A stretch of DNA of 64,000 nucleotides from Bradyrhizobium roseum. GTDB taxonomy: Bacteria > Pseudomonadota > Alphaproteobacteria > Rhizobiales > Xanthobacteraceae. Shown one piece after another: positions 34,519 through 43,430 of this stretch. Within the stretch, counting starts at the first letter, position 1, and every line of letters begins with the position of its first letter. Under the pieces are notes generated by a model. It saw only the letters and a list, made by a program, of their open reading frames with translations. It searched no databases and was not told the DNA's origin. The position numbers were made by a program, and so were the translations under genes. Location of the stretch: NCBI RefSeq assembly GCF_030413175.1, contig NZ_CP129212.1, positions 2,170,001-2,234,000 on the forward strand, in the 5' to 3' direction.

Positions 34519-35646
34519 CTAGCGGGTGATGACCGCCGGTGGAACGGCGCCGACCTTATCAGGCGGGATCGGGCCGGGAGGGGTGACCTGTTTCATCAGA
34601 TCGTCGTTCCACTTGCCCTCTACCTTGATGTGGGCGGCGGCGCCCAGCTCGAGCGCCTCGATCAGGTTGTGGTTGACGTAGGCGTAGATGCCGGGTTCGC
34701 GGAAAGTGTAGAGGGCCGCACCGGCCGAACCGCCGCGAATGAACCAGGTCTCAAGGTCTTTCTGCGGCGGGTTGCTGAACTTGCCGGCCTCCCAAACGTA
34801 GTCGCCGTGCCCGCCGATCAGATGGGGCCGGGTGTCGCGGTTGGCCTGCGAATGCACCAGCATCACGGTCTCGCCGACCTTCGCGGTCATCGCGTTCTTG
34901 CCGGTGAGCGATCCGACGCTTCCGTTGAACACCACGTGCGTGGGAATCAGCTTGCGCATGACCTCGGTCGTGTCGGCAAAGGATTCGCCGACGGTTTCAT
35001 AGGTCTTGTACTTGCCGTTCTCGTCCTTCGGCACATAAAGGTCGTTCTCGCCGATGTAGTAGATCTTGTCGTAGTGCAGCGCCTTGCCTTCGGCATCCTT
35101 CAGGCCATCGCGCGGCAATACCATCACGGTGCCGTGCATGCCGGAGACGACGTGCCAGGCGATCATGCCCTCCGGCGCGCAGTGATAGACGAAGACGCCG
35201 GGCCGCGTGGCTTTCCAGCGCAGCACAACCTGTTCGCCGGGATTGACGTGGGTCAACGCGCCGCCACCGAGCGCGCCGGTCGCCGAATGCAGGTCGATGT
35301 TGTGCGGCATGCTGTTGGTCGCGGGGTTCACCAGCGTGAGCTCCATGTAGTCGCCCTCGTGGACTACCATCATCGGACCAGGCATCGATCCATCGAACGT
35401 CATCGCATGGAATTTCGTGCCCGCCGCATCGATGACGACTTCCTTCTCCTGGATCGTCAATTTGAATTCGACGATCTTCGGGCCGGACTTGGCCGCCTGC
35501 TCGTGGGCATGGACGAAGGGCGGGGCGACCAGTTCGACTTTCTGGCGCGGCAGTTTCAGATCGTCCGCTGCTCCCGCTACCGCCGGTGCGTTCATCATCA
35601 GCGCCGCGACGGCGGCACCCATTAAAGCAGTCCTTCTCGTCAGCAT
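34519..35646 (-). CDS. nirK: Copper-containing nitrite reductase
   Basis: A 375-residue periplasmic enzyme reducing nitrite to nitric oxide. The N-terminus has a twin-arginine-like signal ([17 protein letters not shown]). Copper ligands are readable: [10 protein letters not shown] (type 1 His and type 2 His), [20 protein letters not shown] (type 2 His, type 1 Cys, His and Met), and the third type 2 His in [12 protein letters not shown] chose ATG 35646 because GGAG lies 6 bases before it; an in-frame ATG at 35658 is possible. A TTG-N8-CAA box at 35716-35729 precedes it. nirV follows and a Crp/Fnr regulator gene lies upstream. Confidence 0.97.
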   Translation of the reverse strand: MLTRRTALMGAAVAALMMNAPAVAGAADDLKLPRQKVELVAPPFVHAHEQAAKSGPKIVEFKLTIQEKEVVIDAAGTKFHAMTFDGSMPGPMMVVHEGDYMELTLVNPATNSMPHNIDLHSATGALGGGALTHVNPGEQVVLRWKATRPGVFVYHCAPEGMIAWHVVSGMHGTVMVLPRDGLKDAEGKALHYDKIYYIGENDLYVPKDENGKYKTYETVGESFADTTEVMRKLIPTHVVFNGSVGSLTGKNAMTAKVGETVMLVHSQANRDTRPHLIGGHGDYVWEAGKFSNPPQKDLETWFIRGGSAGAALYTFREPGIYAYVNHNLIEALELGAAAHIKVEGKWNDDLMKQVTPPGPIPPDKVGAVPPAVITR

Positions 35647-35715
35647 GATGCGCTCCATCGCTTCTTGTTTACCAATTCGATGGAGCAAGAATGCGCGATG
35701 TGGCGGCAAATCTCT

Positions 35716-35729
35716 TTGCGCTGGAACAA
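35716..35729. promoter_or_regulatory. TTG-N8-CAA (FNR/FixK/NnrR) box upstream of nirK
   Basis: TTGCGCTGGAACAA is centred 76 bases before the nirK ATG. At a class II distance it would place the transcript start near 35681. The half-site and centre (GCTGG) closely resemble the boxes at 33554 and 36625. Confidence 0.75.
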
Positions 35730-35813
35730 GGAAGGGCGCGTTATCAATCAGGCGGAGAGGTTCGGTAGTTTGCGCGAGCGCAAAGACAGGGCGAAGGCAT
35801 TGGCCTGGGGTGT

Positions 35814-36524
35814 CTACTTGCGTGCCTTCGCGGCTTCGCCTTCGGCGAGATCATAAAGCCGGTGCGCGTCGCGCAGCACGATTCGCTGCCGGCCTCCTTC
35901 CACCAGTCCCTGCTGCTCCCACGCGCTGAGAATCCGGCTGACGGTATGCAATGTCGTTCCCGTCATCTCGGCGACGTCCTGCCGGCTGATCGGAAAATCG
36001 ATCTCGACGCCGGCATCGACTTTCTTGCCGGCCTGCTTGGCCAGTCGCAGCAACGCATGCGCCACGCGTTGCTCGACCTGTTCGTTCGACATCTCCAGCA
36101 CGCGGGCCTGGGTGTCTTGCAGGCGGCTGCCGACGGTATGGAGCGCGCTCGAGGCCAGCGTCGGATATTTGGCGATCAGGCGATTCCAGGAAGACGACGG
36201 CCAAGCCAGTGCGACGCTATCGACGGCGGCGACTGCTGTTGCCGGATAATGCGCCAGGTTCATCGCTGGCGCGACGCCGAACAGTTCGCCGGCCGAAACG
36301 TAGCGGACCACGGATTGCTGCCCCTGCGACGTGGTCTTCTCGACGCGAAGATGGCCGTGCAGCAGAAGATAGAAGCGGTCGGCTTCCATGCCCTGATCGA
36401 AGACCGCGGTGCCCTTCGGGTATCGAATCGAGCGCGCTTCCCGCAAGAGTTCGTCCTGTTCGGCCGGCGCAAGGCCAGCGAACATCGGCAGGTTTGCGAC
36501 CAACGAACGGTCGACCGCGGCCAT
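35814..36524 (-). CDS. Crp/Fnr family regulator (NnrR/DNR-like)
   Basis: A 236-residue regulator with a cyclic-nucleotide-type sensor domain (about 15-130, [20 protein letters not shown]) and a C-terminal helix-turn-helix ([20 protein letters not shown]). The N-terminal cysteines of a [4Fe-4S] FNR protein are absent, which with its place between nirK and nnrS points to the NO-responsive NnrR/DNR type. ATG 36524 precedes the canonical family start; a start at 36842 would add 106 residues that lack domain character. A palindromic TTG-N8-CAA box at 36625-36638 suggests self-regulation or control by FixK/FNR. Confidence 0.87.
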   Translation of the reverse strand: MAAVDRSLVANLPMFAGLAPAEQDELLREARSIRYPKGTAVFDQGMEADRFYLLLHGHLRVEKTTSQGQQSVVRYVSAGELFGVAPAMNLAHYPATAVAAVDSVALAWPSSSWNRLIAKYPTLASSALHTVGSRLQDTQARVLEMSNEQVEQRVAHALLRLAKQAGKKVDAGVEIDFPISRQDVAEMTGTTLHTVSRILSAWEQQGLVEGGRQRIVLRDAHRLYDLAEGEAAKARK

Positions 36525-36624
36525 CGATACACCCCGTTCCAATCTGCGGCGGATGATATCCGCGGCCGAAGCGGCCCTCAACGACCGTCCGGGACATCTC
36601 TTAGCCCAGATTTCTGGCGCGAGG

Positions 36625-36638
36625 TTGCGCTGGCGCAA
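36625..36638. promoter_or_regulatory. TTG-N8-CAA box upstream of the Crp/Fnr regulator
   Basis: TTGCGCTGGCGCAA, a near-perfect palindrome with the TTG-N8-CAA spacing, centred 107 bases before the regulator ATG at 36524. It shares the TTGCGCTGG half with the nirK box. Confidence 0.7.
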
Positions 36639-36735
36639 TACTTGACAGGATCGCCGGCGCCTTCGGTTCGCAGGTCGGCAAGGCCAAGCAGGTCGATGTT
36701 GTTCCGCATAATGCGGGTGCCAGGCAGGGCGATCA

Positions 36736-36749
36736 TTGTTTCGGATCAA
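36736..36749. promoter_or_regulatory. TTG-N8-CAA box upstream of nnrS
   Basis: TTGTTTCGGATCAA fits TTG-N8-CAA and is centred about 98 bases before the nnrS ATG (36841). The left half is less conserved than in the other three boxes. Confidence 0.6.
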
Positions 36750-36840
36750 ACACGCCGCCGAACCATGGTGCAGTTTGCGCCCCGACAAAGAGCGGCGGAC
36801 GGATCGGCCTAGGATTGCGACGAATGAACGAGGATCGCTC

Positions 36841-38016
36841 ATGGCGACGATGCAGAAATTGAGGGCCTATCGGGGACCGGCGCTGTTCTCCCACGGTTTT
36901 CGGCCGTTCTTCCTGTTCGGCGCCGTCTATGCCGGCGCCATGGTTCCGCTGTGGCTTGCGACATTCGCCGGCGATGTCTCGCTGCCGACCGCCTTCACGC
37001 CGCGAGACTGGCACGCGCACGAAATGCTGTTCGGCTATGTAGCCGCGGTGATCGCCGGCTTTCTTCTGACGGCGGTGCCGAACTGGACCGGCCGGCTTCC
37101 GATCCAGGGCGGCCCGCTCGCGGTCCTGTTCGCCGCCTGGCTTGCCGGGAGACTGGCCGTCACGTTCTCCGGCTCGATCGGCTGGCAGCTCGCGCTGGCG
37201 ATCGACGCCGCCTTTCTGTTGCTGCTGACCGCCGCGGCCGCGCGCGAAATCGTCGCCGGGCGCAAGTGGAACAACCTGACAGTGGTCGGCATCATCTCGC
37301 TGCTCGCCGCCACCAACATCGCGTTTCATGTCGAGGCGCATTTTGGCGGTGCGGACTATTCCACGCGTCTTGGCGTCGGCCTCGTGGTCACGCTGGTTTG
37401 TCTGATCGGCGGACGGATCGTGCCGAGCTTTACGCGAAACTGGCTGGCGCGCCGCGAACCTGGACGGCTGCCCGTTCCGTTCAACCGCTTCGATGCGGTC
37501 GCGATGGTCGCGGGCGTCTGCGCCATGATCGCATGGGCGATCGCGCCTTCAGGCCGTTGGGTCGCGGGCGCGCTTGGTGTTGGCGGTCTGCTCCATCTCG
37601 TCCGTCTGGCGCGCTGGGCCGGTTATCGGACCATGTCCGACCGGCTCGTGCTGATCCTTCATGTGGCGTACGCCTTCGTGCCGGCCGGCTTCCTGCTGGC
37701 GGCGCTGTCGGCGCTGGACCTTGTCGCCCCGAGCGCGGGGATCCATGCCTGGACCGGCGGCGCGGTCGGTTCGATGACGATCGCCGTAATGACCCGCGCC
37801 ACGCTAGGCCACAGCGGCCAGGCGCTCTCGGCGTCCATAGCCACGCAACTTGTCTACGCATCCATCGTCGTCGCCGCGCTGGCGCGGGTCTGCGCGGCGC
37901 TGGAGCCGGCTCATTCGATCCCGCTGCTGACGATCGCAGGCGCCGCATGGACGGGGGCGTTTCTGGGTTTCGCGCTCCTCTACGCGCCGCTGCTGTGCGG
38001 CGCGCGCAAGGTCTAA
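36841..38016 (+). CDS. nnrS: NnrS family haem-copper membrane protein
   Basis: A 391-residue protein with about twelve membrane segments and the NnrS opening: ALFSHGFRPFFLFGAVYAG, then RDWHAHEMLFGYVAAVIAGFLLTAVPNWTG, the most diagnostic stretch. NnrS is a haem- and copper-containing membrane protein that relieves nitrosative stress in denitrifiers. GAGGATC lies before the ATG. It is the first gene of a four-gene rightward operon with gaps of 9 and 22 bases and a 4-base overlap, and it is preceded by a TTG-N8-CAA box. Confidence 0.93.
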   Translation: MATMQKLRAYRGPALFSHGFRPFFLFGAVYAGAMVPLWLATFAGDVSLPTAFTPRDWHAHEMLFGYVAAVIAGFLLTAVPNWTGRLPIQGGPLAVLFAAWLAGRLAVTFSGSIGWQLALAIDAAFLLLLTAAAAREIVAGRKWNNLTVVGIISLLAATNIAFHVEAHFGGADYSTRLGVGLVVTLVCLIGGRIVPSFTRNWLARREPGRLPVPFNRFDAVAMVAGVCAMIAWAIAPSGRWVAGALGVGGLLHLVRLARWAGYRTMSDRLVLILHVAYAFVPAGFLLAALSALDLVAPSAGIHAWTGGAVGSMTIAVMTRATLGHSGQALSASIATQLVYASIVVAALARVCAALEPAHSIPLLTIAGAAWTGAFLGFALLYAPLLCGARKV

Positions 38017-38025
38017 GGGGGCAGA

Positions 38026-39363
38026 ATGATCGGCGCCAGCATATCGCGATGGACGATGAGCTACTTCGCGGCGGCGCTCGCGTGGTTGTTCGTCGCGCTG
38101 GCGCTGATGGTGGCGGGCCTCGGTTATCCGGTGGCGCATCTCGCTTCGCCAGATACGCTCGTGGTGGTCCACGTGGTCTGCATCGGCTGGCTCAGCATCG
38201 CGATGTGCGGCGCGCTGTTCCAGTTCGTACCGGTGCTGGTGGCAAAGCCGCTGTTTGCGGAGCAGTGGGCCCTGCCGGCGCTCGGCCTCTTGACCGCCGG
38301 GCTCGTCGCACTGCTCGCGGGCTTTCTCGGGTTGGGCGGCCGGCTTCCCGCCTGGCTCTGGCTGCTTCCGCTGGGCGCGGTGCTGCTCGTCGCCGGATTC
38401 GGGCTGGTCGTCGTCGATCTCGGCCTGACGGCATGGCTGCGGCCAGCGGGCCCGGTCCGCTTCGTCCTGGCAGGGCTTGCCTCGCTGTGCGCCACCGTAG
38501 CCTTCGGTGCGATATTTGCGTTGGCGCATGCGGGGTGGGGAGGATCGATCGGCGAAAAGCTCTTGGCGTCCGGCGTGCCGCTGCACGCGATCGCCGGGCT
38601 CGGCGGCTGGCTTACCTTGACGGCGATGGGGGTGAGCTACCGGCTGCTGTCCATGTTCATGCTCTCGCCCGATGTCGACGATCGCAAGAGCAACATGACA
38701 TTGGTGGCCGGCGCGCTCGCCATTGCGGTTGCGGTCGCCGGCGGCGTGTTCGCGATCTGGCTGACGGCCGGATTGAACGTCGTGTTGCCGGTCACGGGCG
38801 CTTTCGGCCTGGCGGCGATCGCTCTCTACGGACGCGACGTGATCGAGATCTTCGGCACCCGCCAGCGGCGGCAGCTCGAGCTCAACACGCGGATGGCGGT
38901 GCTGTCCTTTGCCAGCCTCGCAGGCGCGGCGCTGCTCGGCTTGGCGCTGATCCTGACCGGCGATTTCGTCGACCATCTCGGCGCCTTCGCCTTTCTCGCC
39001 ATCTTCGGCTGGCTGTCGGGCCTCGTGCTCGCGCAACTTTACAAGATCGTGGCATTCCTGACCTGGCTCGAAACCTATGGTCCCGTGATGGGGCGGGTTC
39101 CGACTCCTCGCGTTCAGGATCTCGTTTCCGAGACGCGGGCATCGAAGTGGTTCGTGATCTACCACGTCGCCGTCTGGTTCGGCACGGTGACGTTGCTGGC
39201 TGGCCATCCCTCGGCATTCCGCGCGGCCGCGGCGATGATGGTCGTCGGCCTCGTCGGCATCGCGCGGGAAGTGATCCGTATCAGGCGTCTTGCAGATGTC
39301 GCGCGCCCGCTGCGCTTTCCGGACGGCGCATGCGCGCCGCATCTGCTGTGTGCCAGGAACTGA
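38026..39363 (+). CDS. Polytopic membrane protein in the nnrS operon (haem-copper-oxidase/NnrS-like fold)
   Basis: A 445-residue protein with about twelve membrane helices. Two segments place a histidine and then a GWLxxxxxG pattern as in haem-copper oxidase subunit I relatives: VVVHVVCIGWLSIAMCGALFQ and PLHAIAGLGGWLTLTAMGVSYR. It starts 9 bases after nnrS, preceded by GGGGG, so it is co-transcribed. I infer a haem-binding membrane protein working with NnrS in NO handling; its biochemical role is unknown to me. Confidence 0.75.
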   Translation: MIGASISRWTMSYFAAALAWLFVALALMVAGLGYPVAHLASPDTLVVVHVVCIGWLSIAMCGALFQFVPVLVAKPLFAEQWALPALGLLTAGLVALLAGFLGLGGRLPAWLWLLPLGAVLLVAGFGLVVVDLGLTAWLRPAGPVRFVLAGLASLCATVAFGAIFALAHAGWGGSIGEKLLASGVPLHAIAGLGGWLTLTAMGVSYRLLSMFMLSPDVDDRKSNMTLVAGALAIAVAVAGGVFAIWLTAGLNVVLPVTGAFGLAAIALYGRDVIEIFGTRQRRQLELNTRMAVLSFASLAGAALLGLALILTGDFVDHLGAFAFLAIFGWLSGLVLAQLYKIVAFLTWLETYGPVMGRVPTPRVQDLVSETRASKWFVIYHVAVWFGTVTLLAGHPSAFRAAAAMMVVGLVGIAREVIRIRRLADVARPLRFPDGACAPHLLCARN

Positions 39364-39385
39364 ACGTGAAGCGGAAGGAAAAGGA

Positions 39386-39889
39386 ATGACCGAATACATC
39401 GATGTCGACGTGCGTCCCATCCTGCGCGCAGGTGGCGAGCCGTTCTCGGTCATCATGGCTGCGCTCGCACGGCTCGAAGCCGGGCAGGGGCTTCGGCTCT
39501 ACGTCCCCTTCAAGCCCGTTCCGCTGTTCGCCGTCATGGCGGATAGGGGATTTGCACATTCCGAGCAGGCGCTCGATGCCGGGGAATGGGAGGTGCTGTT
39601 CACCCCGACGGGAGCAAAACCGACTGCATCTGCCCCCGGCAAGGCGGCGTTCGACGCCTGGCCGGAACCGAGCGTCAGGCTCGACAACCGCGACCTCGAT
39701 CCTCCGGAGCCGATGGTGCGCATTCTCGGCGCCGCCGAAAAACTGGCGCCGGGCGCAACCCTGTCGGCCCTGCTGCGACGCGAGCCCGTCTTCCTGTTTC
39801 CGCAACTGGAAAAACGCGGCTATCGTTGGCTCGGCGGCTTCTCGCCGGACGGGGCCACTTACGAACTGACCGTCAGGGCGCCGTCATGA
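39386..39889 (+). CDS. Tandem DUF2249 protein
   Basis: A 167-residue protein with two DUF2249 (TusA-like) units: residues 1 to about 75 (DVDVRPILRAGGEPFSVIM, LRLYVPFKPVPLF) and about 85-165 (VRLDNRDLDPPEPMVRIL, ALLRREPVFLFPQL). DUF2249 proteins are small cytoplasmic proteins often near NO and haem genes; TusA-like folds carry sulfur, but the sulfur-binding cysteine is not visible here. GGAAAAGGA precedes the ATG. It overlaps the next gene by 4 bases. Confidence 0.85.
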   Translation: MTEYIDVDVRPILRAGGEPFSVIMAALARLEAGQGLRLYVPFKPVPLFAVMADRGFAHSEQALDAGEWEVLFTPTGAKPTASAPGKAAFDAWPEPSVRLDNRDLDPPEPMVRILGAAEKLAPGATLSALLRREPVFLFPQLEKRGYRWLGGFSPDGATYELTVRAPS

Positions 39890-40200
39890 CGGACACGCTC
39901 GTCGACCGCATCCGGAATGCGCTGCGCGTCGTGATCGATCCCGAGCTTGGTCACAACATCGTCGATCTCGGCTTCGTCTATCATATCTCGGTCGATGCTG
40001 GCGCCGCACGCATCATCATGACCGCGACCACCCCGGGATGCCCGGCCATCCGCTTCCTCAAGGAGGGCGTCGCGAATGCCGCGGCGCGGGTGCCGGGCGT
40101 CCGTGACGTCGACGTCGTGATGACGTTCGATCCGCCCTGGGCGCCGGCGCGCATCGAGCCGATCGTGCGGGCTTCGCTCGGCTTCGCCGCCGTCAACTAG
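39886..40200 (+). CDS. DUF59/MIP18-type iron-sulfur assembly protein
   Basis: A 104-residue protein with the whole family signature: LRVVIDPELGHNIVDLGFVY, TATTPGCPAIRFLKEGV and VMTFDPPWAPARI. Family members (SufT, PaaD, MIP18) help insert or mature Fe-S clusters. The ATG overlaps the stop of the DUF2249 gene (ATGA), so both are coupled. In this operon it may repair NO-damaged clusters; that is inference. Confidence 0.9.
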   Translation: MTDTLVDRIRNALRVVIDPELGHNIVDLGFVYHISVDAGAARIIMTATTPGCPAIRFLKEGVANAAARVPGVRDVDVVMTFDPPWAPARIEPIVRASLGFAAVN

Positions 40201-40315
40201 CAGGCTGTATGGCTGGCCCGCTGAACACGGCGTGCGGTCGCCTTTGCGCGAGTGCACCGGCAAGCGTATAAGCTATCCCATTCGCCGGGCGTCCGGCCAT
40301 TTCACGAGATCGTGC

Positions 40316-40759
40316 ATGAAGCTTCGCCAGGTTCTGTTCTTGTGTACGGGAAATTACTATCGAAGCCGCTTCGCGGAAGAGATGTTCAATCACGAAGCGC
40401 GCATTGCAGGGCTGAACTGGCGGGCGTCTTCACGGGGTCTCGCCACGGAGCCATCGCCTGATAACGTCGGTGCGATCTCGACATTTGCGCTCCAGGCACT
40501 GAACGACCGCAGCATCTCGCCAGCCGAGCGGTTTCCGGTCGTCTGCACGATCGACGATCTGGAGGCGGCCGATCGCGTCATTGCACTGAAGGAGGCCGAG
40601 CATCGCCTCTTTCTCGCGCAGAGGTTTCCAGAGTGGGAGAACAGAACGTCATATTGGCATGTCGACGACATCGATGTGGCCGAGCCGGCCGATGCGATCG
40701 CAAAGATCGATCAGCTCGTCCGTGAACTGATCAAAGACTGTCAGGACGACAATCGGTAA
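40316..40759 (+). CDS. Low-molecular-weight tyrosine phosphatase-like protein
   Basis: A 147-residue protein with the LMW-PTP loop at its N-terminus: VLFLCTGNYYRSRFAEEMF contains Cys-X5-Arg-Ser (CTGNYYRS). This is the family's catalytic pocket, but NYY replaces the usual NICRS-type filler, as in arsenate-reductase/PTP relatives. No clear general-acid Asp-Pro is visible late in the sequence. It may act on phosphotyrosine or be a divergent relative. Confidence 0.75.
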   Translation: MKLRQVLFLCTGNYYRSRFAEEMFNHEARIAGLNWRASSRGLATEPSPDNVGAISTFALQALNDRSISPAERFPVVCTIDDLEAADRVIALKEAEHRLFLAQRFPEWENRTSYWHVDDIDVAEPADAIAKIDQLVRELIKDCQDDNR

Positions 40760-40849
40760 AGCAGGTCGGCTGAGCTCGCCGGGCTTGGGGCTGGAACCTA
40801 TTCGCGCGCGAGCTGTTCTCAATGATTAGCGCGAGGAGACCCCCCGACC

Positions 40850-41176
40850 ATGCGTATCGTGACATCTGCGGCATTGCTGAGCCTGCTTCTGATCTCAAAC
40901 GTCTCGGCCCAAACTGTTGCGGCCCCTCCGTCCGATGCAAGGGTTTCCGCCGGCGGCGTCGCGCCCGAGCCCGGCAGCCCATTGAACCCGCAATCTTACG
41001 GTGGGGTGGCCAAAGAAGCCGCTGACGGCTCGACCAAAATGGTGCCTGCCGTGCCATGCAGCACCGCGGCTCGTGAGACCGACGGGACCAGCACCTGCAT
41101 CGGCCTCAGCGGTCCGGCGCATCGCAGCCGCGGACCCGACGCGCCCTCGGACACGACCGTCGGGCGAGCGCGCTGA
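40850..41176 (+). CDS. Small exported hypothetical protein
   Basis: A 108-residue protein with a clear signal peptide (MRIVTSAALLSLLLISNVSA, cleavage likely after Ser-Ala) and a Gly/Pro/Ser-rich mature part with two cysteines (VPCSTAARETDGTSTC) that could form one disulfide. GAGGAG lies upstream. No recognised domain; periplasmic location is inferred. Confidence 0.65.
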   Translation: MRIVTSAALLSLLLISNVSAQTVAAPPSDARVSAGGVAPEPGSPLNPQSYGGVAKEAADGSTKMVPAVPCSTAARETDGTSTCIGLSGPAHRSRGPDAPSDTTVGRAR

Positions 41177-41198
41177 GTTTGGCCTGCCGCGCGAACGC

Positions 41199-42224
41199 TC
41201 AGCCTTCGCGGGCAGTTGCATCGTCCTTTCGAAGAACGATCGCCGGCATCTGCCCGTAGCGTCCGCAGTAAGATGGCGCGATCTGTTGCAGCGCGTAGAC
41301 ACCTTCGAGGAAGAGCTTCCCGGTCCAGCGATCGCTGACATAGGAGCGCATGAAGGGATTGCCGATCACGCGAAATGGCTCGATCTGATAGCGAAACGGC
41401 CAGTCCTGCGTCTCGAACCATTGCAGCGAATGCGGAAAATGGCTCGGCGTCGAGACGACAGCAGACGGCTTGTCACTTTCATCGGGTTTGATTCGCCCGG
41501 CAAACATTCGGACCAACCGCTCCAGACGCCATTGCAGCGGCGTATCGCGCCACCAGTACACGATGACGGCAACCCCGCCGGGCTTCAGAACGCGCCAGAG
41601 TTCCTTGAAGACGGCGGCCTGCTGGTCCGCCGGGATCTGGTAAATCACGTGGTTGCAGGTGACGGCATCGACGGATCCTGTCTGGATCGGCAGGCTTGTG
41701 AGGTCCGCCTGAAGATACACCCCGCGCGTCCCCAGCTTGCTGCGCGCCACCCGCAGCGCATCGGCGGAGAGGTCGACACAGACTCGCTGGTCGAAATGCG
41801 TACCGAATTCCAGATATTCATCGTGCGCGATCGGTCCGCTACCCGCGTCGAGGAGAAAGCGTCCGCCGTGGCGGAAGTGGGTGTTGAGCCTTCGGATGCA
41901 TTTGCGGGAGAAAGCGAGCGGTACCTTCCGTGTGTCCATGAACGCGCGGGTGTCGCCAAACAGGCCGTCGGCGGCGCGCTTCCAGCCTTCCTTTTCATAG
42001 AAGCTGCGCGTTTGGCTTGGGTTCGATTGGTCGTCCAGGAAATGTGCGATATCGTCGATCACGGGATAGGACGAAGCCCCGTCCGCCGAGATGAGTTGCG
42101 CGCCGTCCCATTTCAGGGTGGACTTGGTCTGAGGACAGCGCAGGATTTCTATTGGAAACGGCAATCGTTTCTCCGGTGCGCGCCGCTTCTTGAGAGAAGC
42201 GCGCGGCGAATTCCTTCTGGTCAA
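41199..42224 (-). CDS. SAM-dependent methyltransferase with N-terminal Trm112-like domain
   Basis: A 341-residue protein. Residues about 20-65 resemble a Trm112/YcaR-type small domain (PIEILRCPQTKSTL ... YPVIDDIAHFL), then a class I methyltransferase: SAM motif RFLLDAGSGPIAHDEY, acidic strand end VCVDLSADALRVARSKLG, and CNHVIYQIPADQQAAVFKEL. The C-terminal third may form a substrate cap. Substrate unknown; the neighbouring acyltransferase and glycosyltransferase-like genes suggest a surface sugar, but that is weak. Confidence 0.8.
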   Translation of the reverse strand: MTRRNSPRASLKKRRAPEKRLPFPIEILRCPQTKSTLKWDGAQLISADGASSYPVIDDIAHFLDDQSNPSQTRSFYEKEGWKRAADGLFGDTRAFMDTRKVPLAFSRKCIRRLNTHFRHGGRFLLDAGSGPIAHDEYLEFGTHFDQRVCVDLSADALRVARSKLGTRGVYLQADLTSLPIQTGSVDAVTCNHVIYQIPADQQAAVFKELWRVLKPGGVAVIVYWWRDTPLQWRLERLVRMFAGRIKPDESDKPSAVVSTPSHFPHSLQWFETQDWPFRYQIEPFRVIGNPFMRSYVSDRWTGKLFLEGVYALQQIAPSYCGRYGQMPAIVLRKDDATAREG

Positions 42225-42326
42225 TGTCGCTTCAGCAAATATATGAATTCGTTTCAGTTTTTGAGGTTCGAGTCAAACGCGAGGCCCTGAGATTGATGTG
42301 CGATCTCGTGAGGCATTAAGACGCAT

Positions 42327-43427
42327 CTATCCGTTATTAACGACGCTGCAATTTCTTTGTTCCGATAGGGCCACCAGCCACTTCCGCACGGGTTGTTCGA
42401 GCATTCGCCACGAGGCGAGAGCTAGCACGATGGTCGCAGCAAGGTCGGCCAGCATGGTCCATGAGCGGTGAGAATGGACCGGGTAACCGAGATCATTTGC
42501 CAATTCCGACAGATTGATCAACGGATGAAAAAGGTATGCGGCATAGCTGATGATGCCCAATTGCCGGATGGGATAAAGATCAAGAAGCCTGGTGAAGCGC
42601 CCATTCTGCAGTTGATAGATTTGCACCAGCAGCAGCCCGTTGAGCACGCACGTCGATCGCGCGAAGTGAATCCAGGCCGCGGTCGAACTGAACAACACGG
42701 GCATCGCGAGGATGAGCGCCAGCGTGACCACGAGAGGTCCGTCTCCTCTCAGGAGCCGGGGCAGGGGGCGGTCTGCCCACAGCCCGGCCAGACCGCCGAT
42801 GGCCATCAAGCCGAAGTTGACGAGGGAGTCGGTGTCGAATCTCGCGTCTGAAGCCCCCGTGAACAGCAAGTAGGCATGTGCCGCCAGACTGGCGCCGATG
42901 ATCGACAAGCATACGACATGCAATCGGCGCAGCGGGCAGACCAGCGCGAGCGGAGCAAACAGAAGATAGAATTGCTCCTCGACGGCCAGACTCCACAAGT
43001 GTCCCAGCCGCGTCTCCCAGCCATGCAGCCCGATATAGATATTCGACAAGTATAGCCAGTTGGACAACTGGCGCGCGGCGCTGCCGGTTTCGACCAGATT
43101 CCAGAGGCCCGCCACCGTCACGACGGCGAGGAACACGTAGTATACCGGAAAAATTCGCGCGGTTCGCCTGGCGTAAAACCGGGCGAGGCTGGAGCGGAAA
43201 CTGCTTTCCCCGGCGTCGATTCCTCCGCGCGCGTCAGCCAATATCCGCGTGATCAGGAAGCCGCTGAGCACGAAGAATATCCAGACGCCGGCCGTCCCGT
43301 ATCGATCGCGGACCGGCGAGGGAGCTTTGTGGCTGATGAAGACGAGCAGAAACGCCAGAGCCCTGAGGCCATCGAAACCGCGGATGCGAGCGCTTTTCAC
43401 CGCGTACGGAACTGTACTGCTCGACAA
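42327..43427 (-). CDS. Acyltransferase family 3 (OafA/NodX-type) membrane protein
   Basis: A 366-residue membrane protein with the acyltransferase-3 signature: RGFDGLRALAFLLVFISHK (catalytic-type His in the first helix), then AGVWIFFVLSGFLITRIL and VEEQFYLLFAPLAL. These enzymes O-acetylate or otherwise acylate surface polysaccharides, lipopolysaccharide or Nod factors. About ten membrane segments. It lies 3 bases from the next gene on the same strand, but the two are not clearly related. Confidence 0.9.
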   Translation of the reverse strand: MSSSTVPYAVKSARIRGFDGLRALAFLLVFISHKAPSPVRDRYGTAGVWIFFVLSGFLITRILADARGGIDAGESSFRSSLARFYARRTARIFPVYYVFLAVVTVAGLWNLVETGSAARQLSNWLYLSNIYIGLHGWETRLGHLWSLAVEEQFYLLFAPLALVCPLRRLHVVCLSIIGASLAAHAYLLFTGASDARFDTDSLVNFGLMAIGGLAGLWADRPLPRLLRGDGPLVVTLALILAMPVLFSSTAAWIHFARSTCVLNGLLLVQIYQLQNGRFTRLLDLYPIRQLGIISYAAYLFHPLINLSELANDLGYPVHSHRSWTMLADLAATIVLALASWRMLEQPVRKWLVALSEQRNCSVVNNG

Positions 43428-43430
43428 GTC

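Noticed and set aside
36951..39389. 812-residue open frame on the + strand
   Set aside because: It is an overlapping frame of nnrS and the membrane protein at 38026: arginine-rich, no ribosome-binding site, no domain, while both real genes carry clear membrane signatures.
37804..39456. 550-residue open frame on the minus strand
   Set aside because: Antisense to the membrane protein at 38026 and part of the nnrS operon. The composition (Arg/Asp/Gln-rich) is that of a GC-rich shadow frame.
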